Source: Methylobacterium sp. (lineage in GTDB: Bacteria > Pseudomonadota > Alphaproteobacteria > Rhizobiales > Beijerinckiaceae). Taken from it: DNA of 64,000 bases. The position numbers and the translations under genes are program-made. This document shows, piece by piece, positions 12,164-20,673 of the stretch. Below the pieces are notes generated by a model, which saw nothing but the letters and a program-made list of their open reading frames with translations, did not search any database and was not told the origin of the DNA. The stretch is from positions 40,194 through 104,193 of the forward strand of contig NZ_JAQGKL010000037.1 of the NCBI RefSeq assembly GCF_028290105.1. The letters run 5' to 3'. Each line of letters begins with the position of its first letter. Position 1 is the stretch's first letter.

Positions 12164-12850
12164 ATGCCGAATACCCATCGCTTGCTGATCTGTGACGACG
12201 ATGCCTCCTTGCGTGAGACGTTGATCGAACAACTCGATCTCCACGAGGAATTCACGCTGCTCAGTGCCGTCGACGGGCAGAGCGCGGTCGATCGCGTCAC
12301 GGAGGACCGCATCGATCTGGCGGTGATGGATGTGGGCTTGCCCGATATGGACGGGCGCGAGGCGGTGCGCGCCATGCGCCGCAACGGGTATCGCGGCCCC
12401 GTCATCATGCTGACGGCGCAGGATTCCGAGGACGACACCGTCGAGGGCCTGGAGGCGGGCGCCAACGACTACGTCACCAAGCCCTTCAAGTTCGCGGTAC
12501 TGCTGGCACGCATCCGCGCCCACCTGCGCAGCCACGAGGCGAGCGAGGACGCGGTCTTCCAGATCGGTCCCTATACCTTCCGCCCCGGCGCCAAGCTGCT
12601 GGTGGGGGAGCGCGGCTCCAAGCTGAAGCTCACCGAGAAGGAAACCGCGATCCTGCGCTTCCTCTACCGGGCCGGGCGCGAGGTGGTGGGCCGCGACACG
12701 CTGCTGGCCGAGGTCTGGGGCTACAACGCGCAGGTCACCACCCATACCCTCGAGACCCACATCTACCGCCTGCGCCAGAAGATCGAGCCGAACCCTGCGC
12801 TTGCGGCGATCCTTGTGACCGAGGGCGGCGGCTACAAGCTGCTGCCGTAG
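12164..12850 (+). CDS. OmpR-family response regulator transcription factor
   Basis: Receiver (CDDDASLRE, VMDVGLPDMDG, MLTAQD, KPFKF) plus winged helix (LTEKETAILRFLYRAG, HTLETHIYRLRQKIE). Confidence 0.92.
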   Translation: MPNTHRLLICDDDASLRETLIEQLDLHEEFTLLSAVDGQSAVDRVTEDRIDLAVMDVGLPDMDGREAVRAMRRNGYRGPVIMLTAQDSEDDTVEGLEAGANDYVTKPFKFAVLLARIRAHLRSHEASEDAVFQIGPYTFRPGAKLLVGERGSKLKLTEKETAILRFLYRAGREVVGRDTLLAEVWGYNAQVTTHTLETHIYRLRQKIEPNPALAAILVTEGGGYKLLP

Positions 12851-12916
12851 CGCGTATCGCGGACCTCGGGTCTCGGCTAAGCTCTCCCCCACGATCACGA
12901 GGGGACGGGGCGGCAC

Positions 12917-13375
12917 GTGGGGCTCGACGACGACATCGCGATCCTGAGCGCCGCCCCCCTGTTCGGGTTCATGGGCCGGGACGCCCTGCGCCTGCTTTCC
13001 TTTGCGGCCGAGCGTCGAACCCTGACGGCGGGCGAGCGCCTGTTCGCGCAGGGAGAGCGCGCCGATGGCGGTTTCATCGTGATGTCGGGGGCTCTCACGC
13101 TCACCCCGCGCGGGAGCCATGCCGTCCCCGTCACGGTCGGGCGGTCGAGCCTGATCGGCCGCCTCGCCCTGTTCCAGCGTGGAGAGCGGCCCTGCGACGC
13201 CGACGCGGCGAGCCCATCCGAGGTGGTTCGCATCACCCCGACGCTGATGCGCCGGGTGCTGGAGGAGTTTCCCGACGCCGCGCGGGCGATCCACGACGAA
13301 CTCACCGACGATCTGGCCGCCTTCGCGGGGGACCTCGTCGGCCTGAGCGCCCGCTTCGACGCGGTTGCCCCGTGA
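12917..13375 (+). CDS. cyclic nucleotide-binding domain protein (no HTH)
   Basis: LFAQGERADGGFIVMSGALTL cNMP-type beta-roll; 152 aa, no DNA-binding helix-turn-helix; GTG start. Confidence 0.7.
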   Translation: MGLDDDIAILSAAPLFGFMGRDALRLLSFAAERRTLTAGERLFAQGERADGGFIVMSGALTLTPRGSHAVPVTVGRSSLIGRLALFQRGERPCDADAASPSEVVRITPTLMRRVLEEFPDAARAIHDELTDDLAAFAGDLVGLSARFDAVAP

Positions 13376-13533
13376 CACCTGCCCCCTGAAACTTGCCCCC
13401 GATCTTCGCCATCGGAGTGGGCGCGGGCGCGAAAACGCGACCCCGTTTTCCCGCCGGACCCGAAGGTGACAGGCCGGACGGGCTTTTGTAAGCACGGGGC
13501 CCGTCACCGCCCGTTCCGGAAAGCGCCGCATCC

Positions 13534-14376
13534 ATGTCCCACGCCGACCTCGCCACCACCATCGAGTCCGCCTGGGAGGAGCGCGCCGGCATCGACACCG
13601 GCACCAAGGGCGCCGTGCGCGAGGCCGTCGAGGAAGCCCTCGACCTGCTCGATTCCGGCAAGGCCCGCGTCGCCGAGAAGGTCGGCGAGGAGTGGCAGGT
13701 CAACCAGTGGCTCAAGAAGGCGGTGCTCCTGTCCTTCCGCCTCAACGACATGGAGATCATCCATGGCGGCCCCGACGGCGCGACCTGGTGGGACAAGGTG
13801 CCCTCGAAGTTCGAAGGCTGGAAGAAGAAGCATTTTCGCGAGGCCGGCTTCCGGGCCGTTCCCGGCTGCTTCGTGCGCCGCGGCTCCTACATCGCGCCCG
13901 GCGCGGTGCTGATGCCGTCCTTCATCAATCTCGGCGCCCGCGTGGGCGAGGGCACCATGGTGGACACCTGGGTCACCATCGGCTCCTGCGCGCAGGTGGG
14001 GAAGAACTGCCACATCTCCGGCGGAGCCGGCATCGCGGGCGTGCTCGAGCCGCTCCAGGCCAACCCGGTCATCATCGAGGACAATTGCTTCATCGGCGCC
14101 CGCGCCGAGGTGGCCGAGGGCGTGATCGTCGGCGAGGGCAGCGTGCTCTCCATGGGCGTCTACATCGGCGCCTCGACCAAGATCATCGACCGCGCCACCG
14201 GCGAGGTCATGTATGGCCGCGTGCCGCCCTACTCGGTGGTGGTCTCCGGCACGACGCCGGGCAAGGACCTGCCGGACGGCAGCCCCGGCCCCGGCCTGTA
14301 CTGTGCCGTGATCGTCAAGCGCGTCGATGCCGGCACCCGCTCGAAGACCGCCATCAACGAGCTCCTGCGCACCTGA
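13534..14376 (+). CDS. dapD: 2,3,4,5-tetrahydropyridine-2,6-dicarboxylate N-succinyltransferase
   Basis: Left-handed beta-helix hexapeptide repeats; [54 protein letters not shown]. Confidence 0.96.
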   Translation: MSHADLATTIESAWEERAGIDTGTKGAVREAVEEALDLLDSGKARVAEKVGEEWQVNQWLKKAVLLSFRLNDMEIIHGGPDGATWWDKVPSKFEGWKKKHFREAGFRAVPGCFVRRGSYIAPGAVLMPSFINLGARVGEGTMVDTWVTIGSCAQVGKNCHISGGAGIAGVLEPLQANPVIIEDNCFIGARAEVAEGVIVGEGSVLSMGVYIGASTKIIDRATGEVMYGRVPPYSVVVSGTTPGKDLPDGSPGPGLYCAVIVKRVDAGTRSKTAINELLRT

Positions 14377-14479
14377 TCCCGACATCGGACGGGGCGTCCG
14401 TCGGTCGCGTGCCCGCACGCGGCGGGCCGCCCCATCTGATGGCGATGGGATCGTCCAGGATGCGAGGAAGAGGCGAACG

Positions 14480-15355
14480 ATGACCGAGCCGGCCCATTCC
14501 GCCCGAAGTGTCGCGCTGACCTTCGCCGGGCGCCGCGTTCCCACCCCCTACGACGTGATCGGCAACGGCCCCGACGCGCTGCTGCTGCCGGCCCTGTCGT
14601 CGATCTCGGCGCGGATGGAGATGCGCGGCCTCGCCAAGGATCTCGGGCACGGCTACCGCTGCCTCATTCCGGACTGGCCGGGCTTCGGCGACCATGTCCG
14701 TGCCCGCGTGCCCATGAACCCCGAGACGATGCACGCCTTCCTCGACGCGCTGCTGGAGGCCGTCCCCGGACCCTATGCGCTCGGCGTCGGGGCGGGCCAT
14801 GCGGCGGGCTATCTCGTCGCCGCCGCGCGTCGCCACCCGGGCGTGTTCGAGCGCCTCGTCCTCGTCGCCCCGACCTGGCGGGGCCCGTTGCCCACCGCCA
14901 TGGGGCCGGAGCGCAAGGGCCTGTTCGCGGGCCTGCGCCGCGCCGTCGAACTTCCGCTGCTGGGAGACGCCCTCTACCGCATCAACATCAGCCGGCCCGT
15001 CATCCGGCGGATGATGCGCGCCCATGTCTACGCCGATCCGGACCACGTCACGCCGGGAGTGGTCGCGGACAAGCACGCGATCACGCGCCAGAACGGCGGG
15101 CGCTTCGGCACCGCCGCCTTCGTCACCGGCGGCCTCGACCCCTACGAGACCCGCAAGGACTTCCTCGACCTGTTCGAGGCGCCCGGCCTGCCGCCGATCC
15201 TGGTCCTGAGGCCGGAGCGGGCCCCGCGCCGCTCGGGCGCCGAGATCGACGCGCTCATCGCCACGGGCCGGGTCGCCCGGGCCGCGGTGCCGGGGGCGCT
15301 CAGCCCCCACGAGGAATATCCGGGCGAGGTCGCGGACGCGATCCGCGCCGTCTGA
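14480..15355 (+). CDS. alpha/beta hydrolase
   Basis: LIPDWPGFGDH, ALGVGAGHAAGYL near-nucleophile-elbow region, VLVAPTWRG. Confidence 0.75.
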   Translation: MTEPAHSARSVALTFAGRRVPTPYDVIGNGPDALLLPALSSISARMEMRGLAKDLGHGYRCLIPDWPGFGDHVRARVPMNPETMHAFLDALLEAVPGPYALGVGAGHAAGYLVAAARRHPGVFERLVLVAPTWRGPLPTAMGPERKGLFAGLRRAVELPLLGDALYRINISRPVIRRMMRAHVYADPDHVTPGVVADKHAITRQNGGRFGTAAFVTGGLDPYETRKDFLDLFEAPGLPPILVLRPERAPRRSGAEIDALIATGRVARAAVPGALSPHEEYPGEVADAIRAV

Positions 15356-15392
15356 ACGCGCACCGGCCCGGTGCCGGCGCGCGCTTCCGGCA

Positions 15393-16247
15393 CTACATCT
15401 GCTGGGTCTGGGCGCCGCTGTCGGGCCGGGCCGGCCCGAGATTCGGCTCCTCGCCCATCGGCTCGTTCTGGACGACGGTGAAGGTGCCCTTGCCGTCGAG
15501 GGAGGGGCCGCTGGTCCAGCGCCCGGCCGGCGGGGCGGAGCCGTCGCGGGTGGTGGCGAAGAAGTTGTAGTTGAACTTCTCGTGCTCCGCGCTCTGCGGG
15601 AAGCTGTTGGGGATCGGCAGGTTGCCCTCGTTGCCGCCGAGTTCCTCCACAACCGCCAGCCATTGCTGCTGGTGCATGGTGTCGCGCGCGATGAGGAAGT
15701 GCAGCATGTCCTTCATGCCGGCGTCGTGCGCGGCGTTGAACAGGCGCACCGCCAGCACCCGGCCCGTCGCCTCGGCCGCGACGTTGCAGTACATGTCCGC
15801 CGCGAGATTCCCGCTGGCATAGACGTGGCTCATGTCGAAGGGCACCCCGTCGCAATTGACGGGCAGGGCGGCCATGCCGGTGGAGAGCACGTGCCGGTGC
15901 AGCATGCCCTCGATGGCGTGGCGCGGGTTTCCGCCGCCCATGACGGCCCCGACGACGCCGTCGGCGGCCCCTTCCTCCTGCAGCTTCGTCGGGGCGTTCT
16001 CGAGGTTCAGCGCCACGGCGGTGGCCAGCATCTCGATATGACCGACCTCTTCGGTGGCGGTGTTCAGCAGCATGTCGCGGTACTTCGTCGTCGGCCCGCG
16101 CGCGCCCCAGCCCTGGAAGAAGTACTGCATGCAGACGCGGATCTCGCCCTCGATGCCGCCGATCGCCTGCTGCAGCATGCGCGCGAAGATCGGGTCCGGG
16201 CTGTCGACCTTGACCGGATATTGGAGGCGCTTATCATAGTATAACAT
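15393..16247 (-). CDS. manganese catalase family protein
   Basis: MLYYDKRLQYPVKVDSPDPIFARMLQQAIGGIEGEIRVCMQYFFQGW; TEEVGHIEMLATAVALNL. Confidence 0.93.
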   Translation of the reverse strand: MLYYDKRLQYPVKVDSPDPIFARMLQQAIGGIEGEIRVCMQYFFQGWGARGPTTKYRDMLLNTATEEVGHIEMLATAVALNLENAPTKLQEEGAADGVVGAVMGGGNPRHAIEGMLHRHVLSTGMAALPVNCDGVPFDMSHVYASGNLAADMYCNVAAEATGRVLAVRLFNAAHDAGMKDMLHFLIARDTMHQQQWLAVVEELGGNEGNLPIPNSFPQSAEHEKFNYNFFATTRDGSAPPAGRWTSGPSLDGKGTFTVVQNEPMGEEPNLGPARPDSGAQTQQM

Positions 16248-16348
16248 GCGTTAATCTCGCTATGCTCGAACGAAAAGAGCCCACACGTCATGGAGACGTT
16301 GGTGCGAATGGCCTTGGATCGGACGGTGTTGCCTCCGAATATCAGGGG

Positions 16349-16373
16349 AACGGAGAAATTCACCTGTTGTTCA
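16349..16373 (-). promoter_or_regulatory. EcfG-like promoter candidate upstream of Mn-catalase (one mismatch)
   Basis: Minus strand TGAAC-N16-CGTT; plus strand at 16347-16371 also reads GGAAC-N16-TGTT. Confidence 0.35.
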
Positions 16374-16494
16374 TTTTCTCGAAGGTGGCAATTTATCGCC
16401 GAGGCCCGACCTCTAGCCTCGCAGAACTCAACCGCACGATCCGGGTTGACCGACACCGCCGGAGCCCCGGCGGACGCGTTCGGGGAGGCGAGGT

Positions 16495-17104
16495 GTGGGT
16501 GAGTGGCGTGCGTATCCCGGGGCGCTGGGTGAAACCTGCCTGCACCTGTGTGTCGACATGCAGCGCCTGTTCCGGGAGGAGACGGACTGGCACACGCCCT
16601 GGCTGGCGCGGGTGCTGCCGCGGGTGGAGCGCCTCGTGGCGGCGCACCCCGCCCGGACGATCCTCACCCGCTTCATCCCGGCGCAGCATCCCGGCGAGGG
16701 GCGGGGCACGTGGAGCGGCTATTCCCGGCGCTGGGCCTCGATGACGCTCGACCGGCTGGAACCGGGTCTGCTCGATCCCGTGCCCGAACTCGCGCGCTTC
16801 GTGCCGCCGGCCGAGACCTTCGACAAGGCGGTCTATTCGCCGTGGCTCGGCACCGACCTCGATGAACGTCTGCGGGCGCGCGGGATCGACACCCTGGTGG
16901 TGACGGGGGGGCGAGACCGAGGTCTGCGTGCTGGCGACCGTGCTCGGCGCCGTCGATCTCGGCTACCGGGTCTTTCTCGTCACCGACGCCCTGTGCAGTT
17001 CCTGCGACGCGGCCCACGACGCGCTGCTGACCATGTATCGCCGCCGCTACGGCCAGGAGGGCCACACGGTGACCGCCGAGGAGGTGCTCCTCGCCTGGAC
17101 CTGA
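16495..17104 (+). pseudogene. isochorismatase-family cysteine hydrolase, interrupted by apparent 1-nt frameshift in a G7 run (16905-16911)
   Basis: Frame 1 encodes LHLCVDMQRLF...DTLVVTGG; removing one G restores GGETEVCVLATVLGAVDLGYRVFLVTDALCSSCDAAHDALLTMYRRRYGQEGHTVTAEEVLLAWT*. Confidence 0.8.
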
Positions 17105-17758
17105 TCAGGCGGACCGCGCCAGCAGGCGGCCGCCGGCGAGGCCGTTGGCCACGATGACGAGACCCACCACGACGAGGTGCAGGAGGAGATCGCTCGCCGT
17201 GGCGTCATGCGGGTGGAACGGCACCAGAAGCGCGGCGGCGGCGGCCGCCGCCGAGAGGCCCGCGAGCGCCGCCGTGAGGTTGGGGCGCAACGGACAGGCC
17301 CGTCGCAGCATCAGCACGAGCCCAAGGGAGAGGGGCATCGAGACCGCGAGCAGGAACACGAGGCATCCGCCGGCTTCGGCCCGTTCGGTGCCCGGCGCCA
17401 CCCAGTCGCGCAGGCAGCCCATGCCGCTCGCCCCGATCCAGAGGGCGGCCGGCCCCAGGGGCAGCAGCGCCCAGCTCGGCGAGCGCCCGGGTACGCTGGT
17501 CTGGAAGGCGGCGAGCGCCGCCGTGAGGGCGGTGAGCACGGCGCCGAGGGCGGCGTAGCGCAGGTCGGGGATCGCCATGCGGATGCGCAGGGCGTCGAGG
17601 TCGGCGAACGGCAGCAGCGCGAGACCGAGGCCCATGGCCGCCGCGCACCAAGCGAGCGCCCGGAGGGAAGGCGCGCGCAGGCGTCGAACCGGCCGCAGGC
17701 CGCCCGAAAGGCTCTCGACCAGCCGGTCGTGCGGGGAGGTGTGGGCACCGTCAGACAT
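17105..17758 (-). CDS. NrsF/DUF1109-family anti-sigma membrane protein
   Basis: Six hydrophobic segments, ASGMGCLRDW motif, overlaps the ECF sigma stop by 8 bp. Confidence 0.8.
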   Translation of the reverse strand: MSDGAHTSPHDRLVESLSGGLRPVRRLRAPSLRALAWCAAAMGLGLALLPFADLDALRIRMAIPDLRYAALGAVLTALTAALAAFQTSVPGRSPSWALLPLGPAALWIGASGMGCLRDWVAPGTERAEAGGCLVFLLAVSMPLSLGLVLMLRRACPLRPNLTAALAGLSAAAAAAALLVPFHPHDATASDLLLHLVVVGLVIVANGLAGGRLLARSA

Positions 17759-18365
17759 CGCGTGTTCCTCCGTCGCGCCGACCGGGCCCGGCCTCCGAAC
17801 CGCCCCCTGCTTCGGGTTCCGATCCGAGCGTCCGGCGCAGGGCCTTCAACGCCCGGTGCAGGTTCACCTTGAGGGCGCCCTTGCTGCGCCCCGTGAGGTG
17901 CGCGGTCTCGTCGAGGCTCCGCTCGCGCAGGGCCAGATGCTCCACCGCCTGGCGCTGCCCCTCGGGCAGGGCCGCCACGGCCCGCGCGAGGATGCGTGCC
18001 CGGTCGCGGGCCTCGAGGCCCTGGCCGGGCGCCGGCCCGTCGTCGGCCCGGGCCTCGTAGGCGATGGGGTCGTGAACCTCGCGGGGACGCCGGCCGGCCC
18101 GGCGCATCCCGTCGATGGCCCGACGCTGGGTGATGGCGCGCAGCCAGGGCAGGAAGGGCCGCGCCGGATCGTAGGTCGCCCGCGCCCGGTGGATCGTCAG
18201 CAGCACGTCCTGCACCACGTCGTCCACCGCCTCGGGCCGCACGCCCTGTGCCCGCGCCATCCCGGCCACCACCGGCAGGCAGGCGCGCAGCAGGCGGCGA
18301 TAGGCTTGCGCGTCGCCCGCCTGCGCCGCCGCCATGGCGTCCGAGAGCGACCGGTCGAGGGTCAT
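17751..18365 (-). CDS. ECF RNA polymerase sigma factor (SigF-like)
   Basis: Region 2 DVVQDVLLTIHRARATYDPARPFLPWLRAITQRRAID; region 4 LPEGQRQAVEHLALRERSLDETAHLTGRSKGALKVNLHRALKALR. Confidence 0.92.
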   Translation of the reverse strand: MTLDRSLSDAMAAAQAGDAQAYRRLLRACLPVVAGMARAQGVRPEAVDDVVQDVLLTIHRARATYDPARPFLPWLRAITQRRAIDGMRRAGRRPREVHDPIAYEARADDGPAPGQGLEARDRARILARAVAALPEGQRQAVEHLALRERSLDETAHLTGRSKGALKVNLHRALKALRRTLGSEPEAGGGSEAGPGRRDGGTRDV

Positions 18366-18512
18366 CCGACCCTCCGTCGAGGGGCGGATCGCGCCGCGCC
18401 ACCCGGGCTCGCTCCCCGAGCGCGGCGCGATGGGGCCGTGTCCGGCCGAGAGCACAAAGGCCACCGTGCGGGCTCCCTGGTGCGAGGGGGCGGACCCCTC
18501 GTTCCAGGAGCA

Positions 18513-18538
18513 TTCGTCCGGTCGGCCGCCAGGGTTAC
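18513..18538 (-). promoter_or_regulatory. SigF-type ECF promoter (autoregulatory candidate)
   Basis: Minus strand GTAACC-N16-CGAA, exact match to recalled Caulobacter SigF promoter consensus. Confidence 0.7.
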
Positions 18539-18573
18539 GGTGCGTGCGTGCGGGCCCTTCGGAAAGCCCCGTC

Positions 18574-19356
18574 TCATCCGGCGAGGCTGAAGCGGTCGAC
18601 GTCGCGCAGGAGTTCGAGGAATGCGCGGGCGCCGTGATCGAGGGCGATGGCGCCGGCCTCCGCCGTGCCGAGGCGGGCATCGCCGATGGCCCCCGCTGGG
18701 TTGAGGTCTTCCGCCTTCCAGGCGAAGGCGGCGGGCCGGCCGGCCCGCAGATGCGTGAAGGTCCGGGTCATCGCCGCCGTGCGGGGGGTGAAATCCGCGA
18801 TTTGCCCGAGCCGGACGAGGTCGGGACGCAGGGCCAGCATCAGGGCGGTCTCGATACCGCCGCCATGGATGCCGTGCCGGATCTCGTCCTCCGGAAACAG
18901 GCCATCGGGATAGCCGAAGCGGCTCCAGGCGGTGGTCACCGCCACCATGGCGTGGCGCCCGCGCAAATCGCCCGCGACGAGGTCGATGAGACCGCTGTTG
19001 CCGCCATGCGACGTGACGAGGACGAGCTTCCCGCAGCCCGCCCGATGGACGGCGTCGCCGAGGCCGGTCCAGGCCGCCAGAGCGGTCGCGGTGGAGAGCG
19101 TCAGGGTGCCGGGGAAACCGTCGTGCTCGTCGGACTTGCCGACCGCTTGGACGGGCAGGAGCAGGACGTCGAGGTCGTCGGCGGGGAGTGCGGCGAGGCG
19201 GGCGAGGTAGCCCTCGGCGATGAGGGTGTCGGTGGCGAGCGGCAGGTGCGGCCCGTGCTGCTCGATGGCCGCGACGGGCAGCACCGCGATGGCGCGCCGC
19301 ATGTCGCGGGTCCGGAACGCATCCGTCGTCAACTCGGCCCAGTGGTGGATCGGCAT
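18574..19356 (-). CDS. creatininase family protein
   Basis: LPVAAIEQHGPHLPLATDTLIAEG; VTSHGGNSGLIDLVAGDLR. Confidence 0.9.
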   Translation of the reverse strand: MPIHHWAELTTDAFRTRDMRRAIAVLPVAAIEQHGPHLPLATDTLIAEGYLARLAALPADDLDVLLLPVQAVGKSDEHDGFPGTLTLSTATALAAWTGLGDAVHRAGCGKLVLVTSHGGNSGLIDLVAGDLRGRHAMVAVTTAWSRFGYPDGLFPEDEIRHGIHGGGIETALMLALRPDLVRLGQIADFTPRTAAMTRTFTHLRAGRPAAFAWKAEDLNPAGAIGDARLGTAEAGAIALDHGARAFLELLRDVDRFSLAG

Positions 19357-19525
19357 CCCGGCGCTCCTGCGGCGGTCGCCCCGCCAGCGTCACCCTGGGT
19401 GCCACGGAAACCGTCCCCGATCCACATGGCCCCAGAGAAACCGGCCGGCGGGAGGGGGCCTCGAAACGCGAATGGCTGGAGCGCATCGACGCCCCGGCCA
19501 TCCGTTGGAAACGAGGGAACGTCGC

Positions 19526-19918
19526 TCAGCCCGCGCGGCGCAGCAGCCAGCCGGCGCCGAAGGCAGCCACGGCCACCAGCAACAGGGTGGTTCCCTTGTT
19601 CTCGTCGGCCCGGTTGGCGACGGCGCGCCCCCGCCGCACGGCCTCGTCCTGGTAGGCCCGGCCCCGCTCCTGCAGGTCTCCCGCGAAGGCACGGCCCCGG
19701 TGGCGCGCCTCGTCCACGAGGTGCTCGCCGTCGCGCTGCAGGTCGTCGGCGGCATCGCGCGCCCGGCCGTAGGCATATTGCACGGCGCCGGCGGCCTGCT
19801 CGAAGGCACCCTCCGCCTGCGGTCGCACCCGTCCGGTCACGGCACCGAGGGCGGATTGCCCACGGCCCTTGATGTTGCGAAGCCCGCCCTCGATCTGGTC
19901 CCTGTTCATTGTCGTCAT
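19526..19918 (-). CDS. CsbD-family protein with C-terminal membrane anchor
   Basis: MNRDQIEGGLRNIKGRGQSALGAVTG CsbD-like N-terminus; C-terminal TTLLLVAVAAFGAGWLLRR. Confidence 0.75.
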   Translation of the reverse strand: MTTMNRDQIEGGLRNIKGRGQSALGAVTGRVRPQAEGAFEQAAGAVQYAYGRARDAADDLQRDGEHLVDEARHRGRAFAGDLQERGRAYQDEAVRRGRAVANRADENKGTTLLLVAVAAFGAGWLLRRAG

Positions 19919-20074
19919 TCCTTGGGTTGCGCGCCCGCGTCGTGGAATCCGGTTCCATTGCCCTGGATCCGCGCCGTCTCGGGACGCTCGGTTCTGGCGG
20001 CGGGTCGGACCCGCCGTCGCGTCATGATCCGCGCCGCGCGATCCGTGAGATCGCGGGCGCATCGGTCGAACGGT

Positions 20075-20119
20075 CAGATCTTCTTGCGATCAGATCTTCT
20101 TGCGATCAGATCTTCTTGA
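20075..20119. repeat. 16-bp tandem repeat (about 2.8 copies) duplicating the 3' end of the csbD-like gene
   Basis: cagatcttcttgcgat x2 plus cagatcttcttga; encodes the VKKI* terminus of the gene at 20106-20318. Confidence 0.95.
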
Positions 20120-20318
20120 CGGCGTCGGCCGCGCTCTGGGCCGCGCCCTTGATGCCGTCCTTGGCGTCGCCGACGGTCTTCTGGGCTTCGCCCTTCAGCT
20201 CCTGGGCCTTGCCCTCGGCCTGCAGCTTCTCGTTGCCGGTGGCCGAACCGATGCCCTGCTTGATGTTGCCGACAGCCTCGTTGGCCAGACCCTTGATCTT
20301 GTCCGTCGTGCTGCTCAT
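20106..20318 (-). CDS. CsbD-family stress protein
   Basis: MSSTTDKIKGLANEAVGNIKQGIGSATGNEKLQAEGKAQELKGEAQKTVGDAKDGIKGAAQSAADAVKKI. Confidence 0.88.
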   Translation of the reverse strand: MSSTTDKIKGLANEAVGNIKQGIGSATGNEKLQAEGKAQELKGEAQKTVGDAKDGIKGAAQSAADAVKKI

Positions 20319-20392
20319 CAAACTCTCCGTGAAGCTGGTATCCCGCCCAAGGTCCGGTCGCGGAATGCAACCGGGCGTCGTCGGCCAAGCTG

Positions 20393-20417
20393 AACGGTGC
20401 AGCCGGCCGATTGTTCC
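20393..20417 (-). promoter_or_regulatory. EcfG-type general stress response promoter upstream of csbD-like gene
   Basis: Minus strand GGAAC-aatcggccggctgcac-CGTT, exact match to GGAAC-N16/17-CGTT. Confidence 0.7.
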
Positions 20418-20538
20418 ATTTCCGACATTGCGGCCACCGGACCGAAGCGCATGTCCCATCCGAGGCGGCGTATTGCAGGCCGAGCTTTGCTGCGCTGCAA
20501 GAAGAGCGTCAGCGACGTCAGGTCGAAGACCAGCATTT

Positions 20539-20571
20539 CAAATTTTTTAGACCGACAACCCAAAAATTTTG
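20539..20571. promoter_or_regulatory. paired A/T-rich motifs CAAATTTTTT and CAAAAATTTTG upstream of oxlT-like gene
   Basis: Starts at 20539 and 20561, 22 bp apart, in an otherwise GC-rich region. Confidence 0.35.
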
Positions 20572-20673
20572 CAGCTATCGCCAAGGCTTAGGCGAGTCCC
20601 TGCGGCTTGAATTCAAAATAATTGCCGATAGAACCGGAGGCCATAAACAAGACTTGAGCCGAGGAAGACGCCC

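Noticed and set aside
11333-13531. Full 732-aa minus ORF at the L,D-transpeptidase
   Set aside because: Only the C-terminal 178 residues look like a real protein; upstream part is antisense to the response regulator
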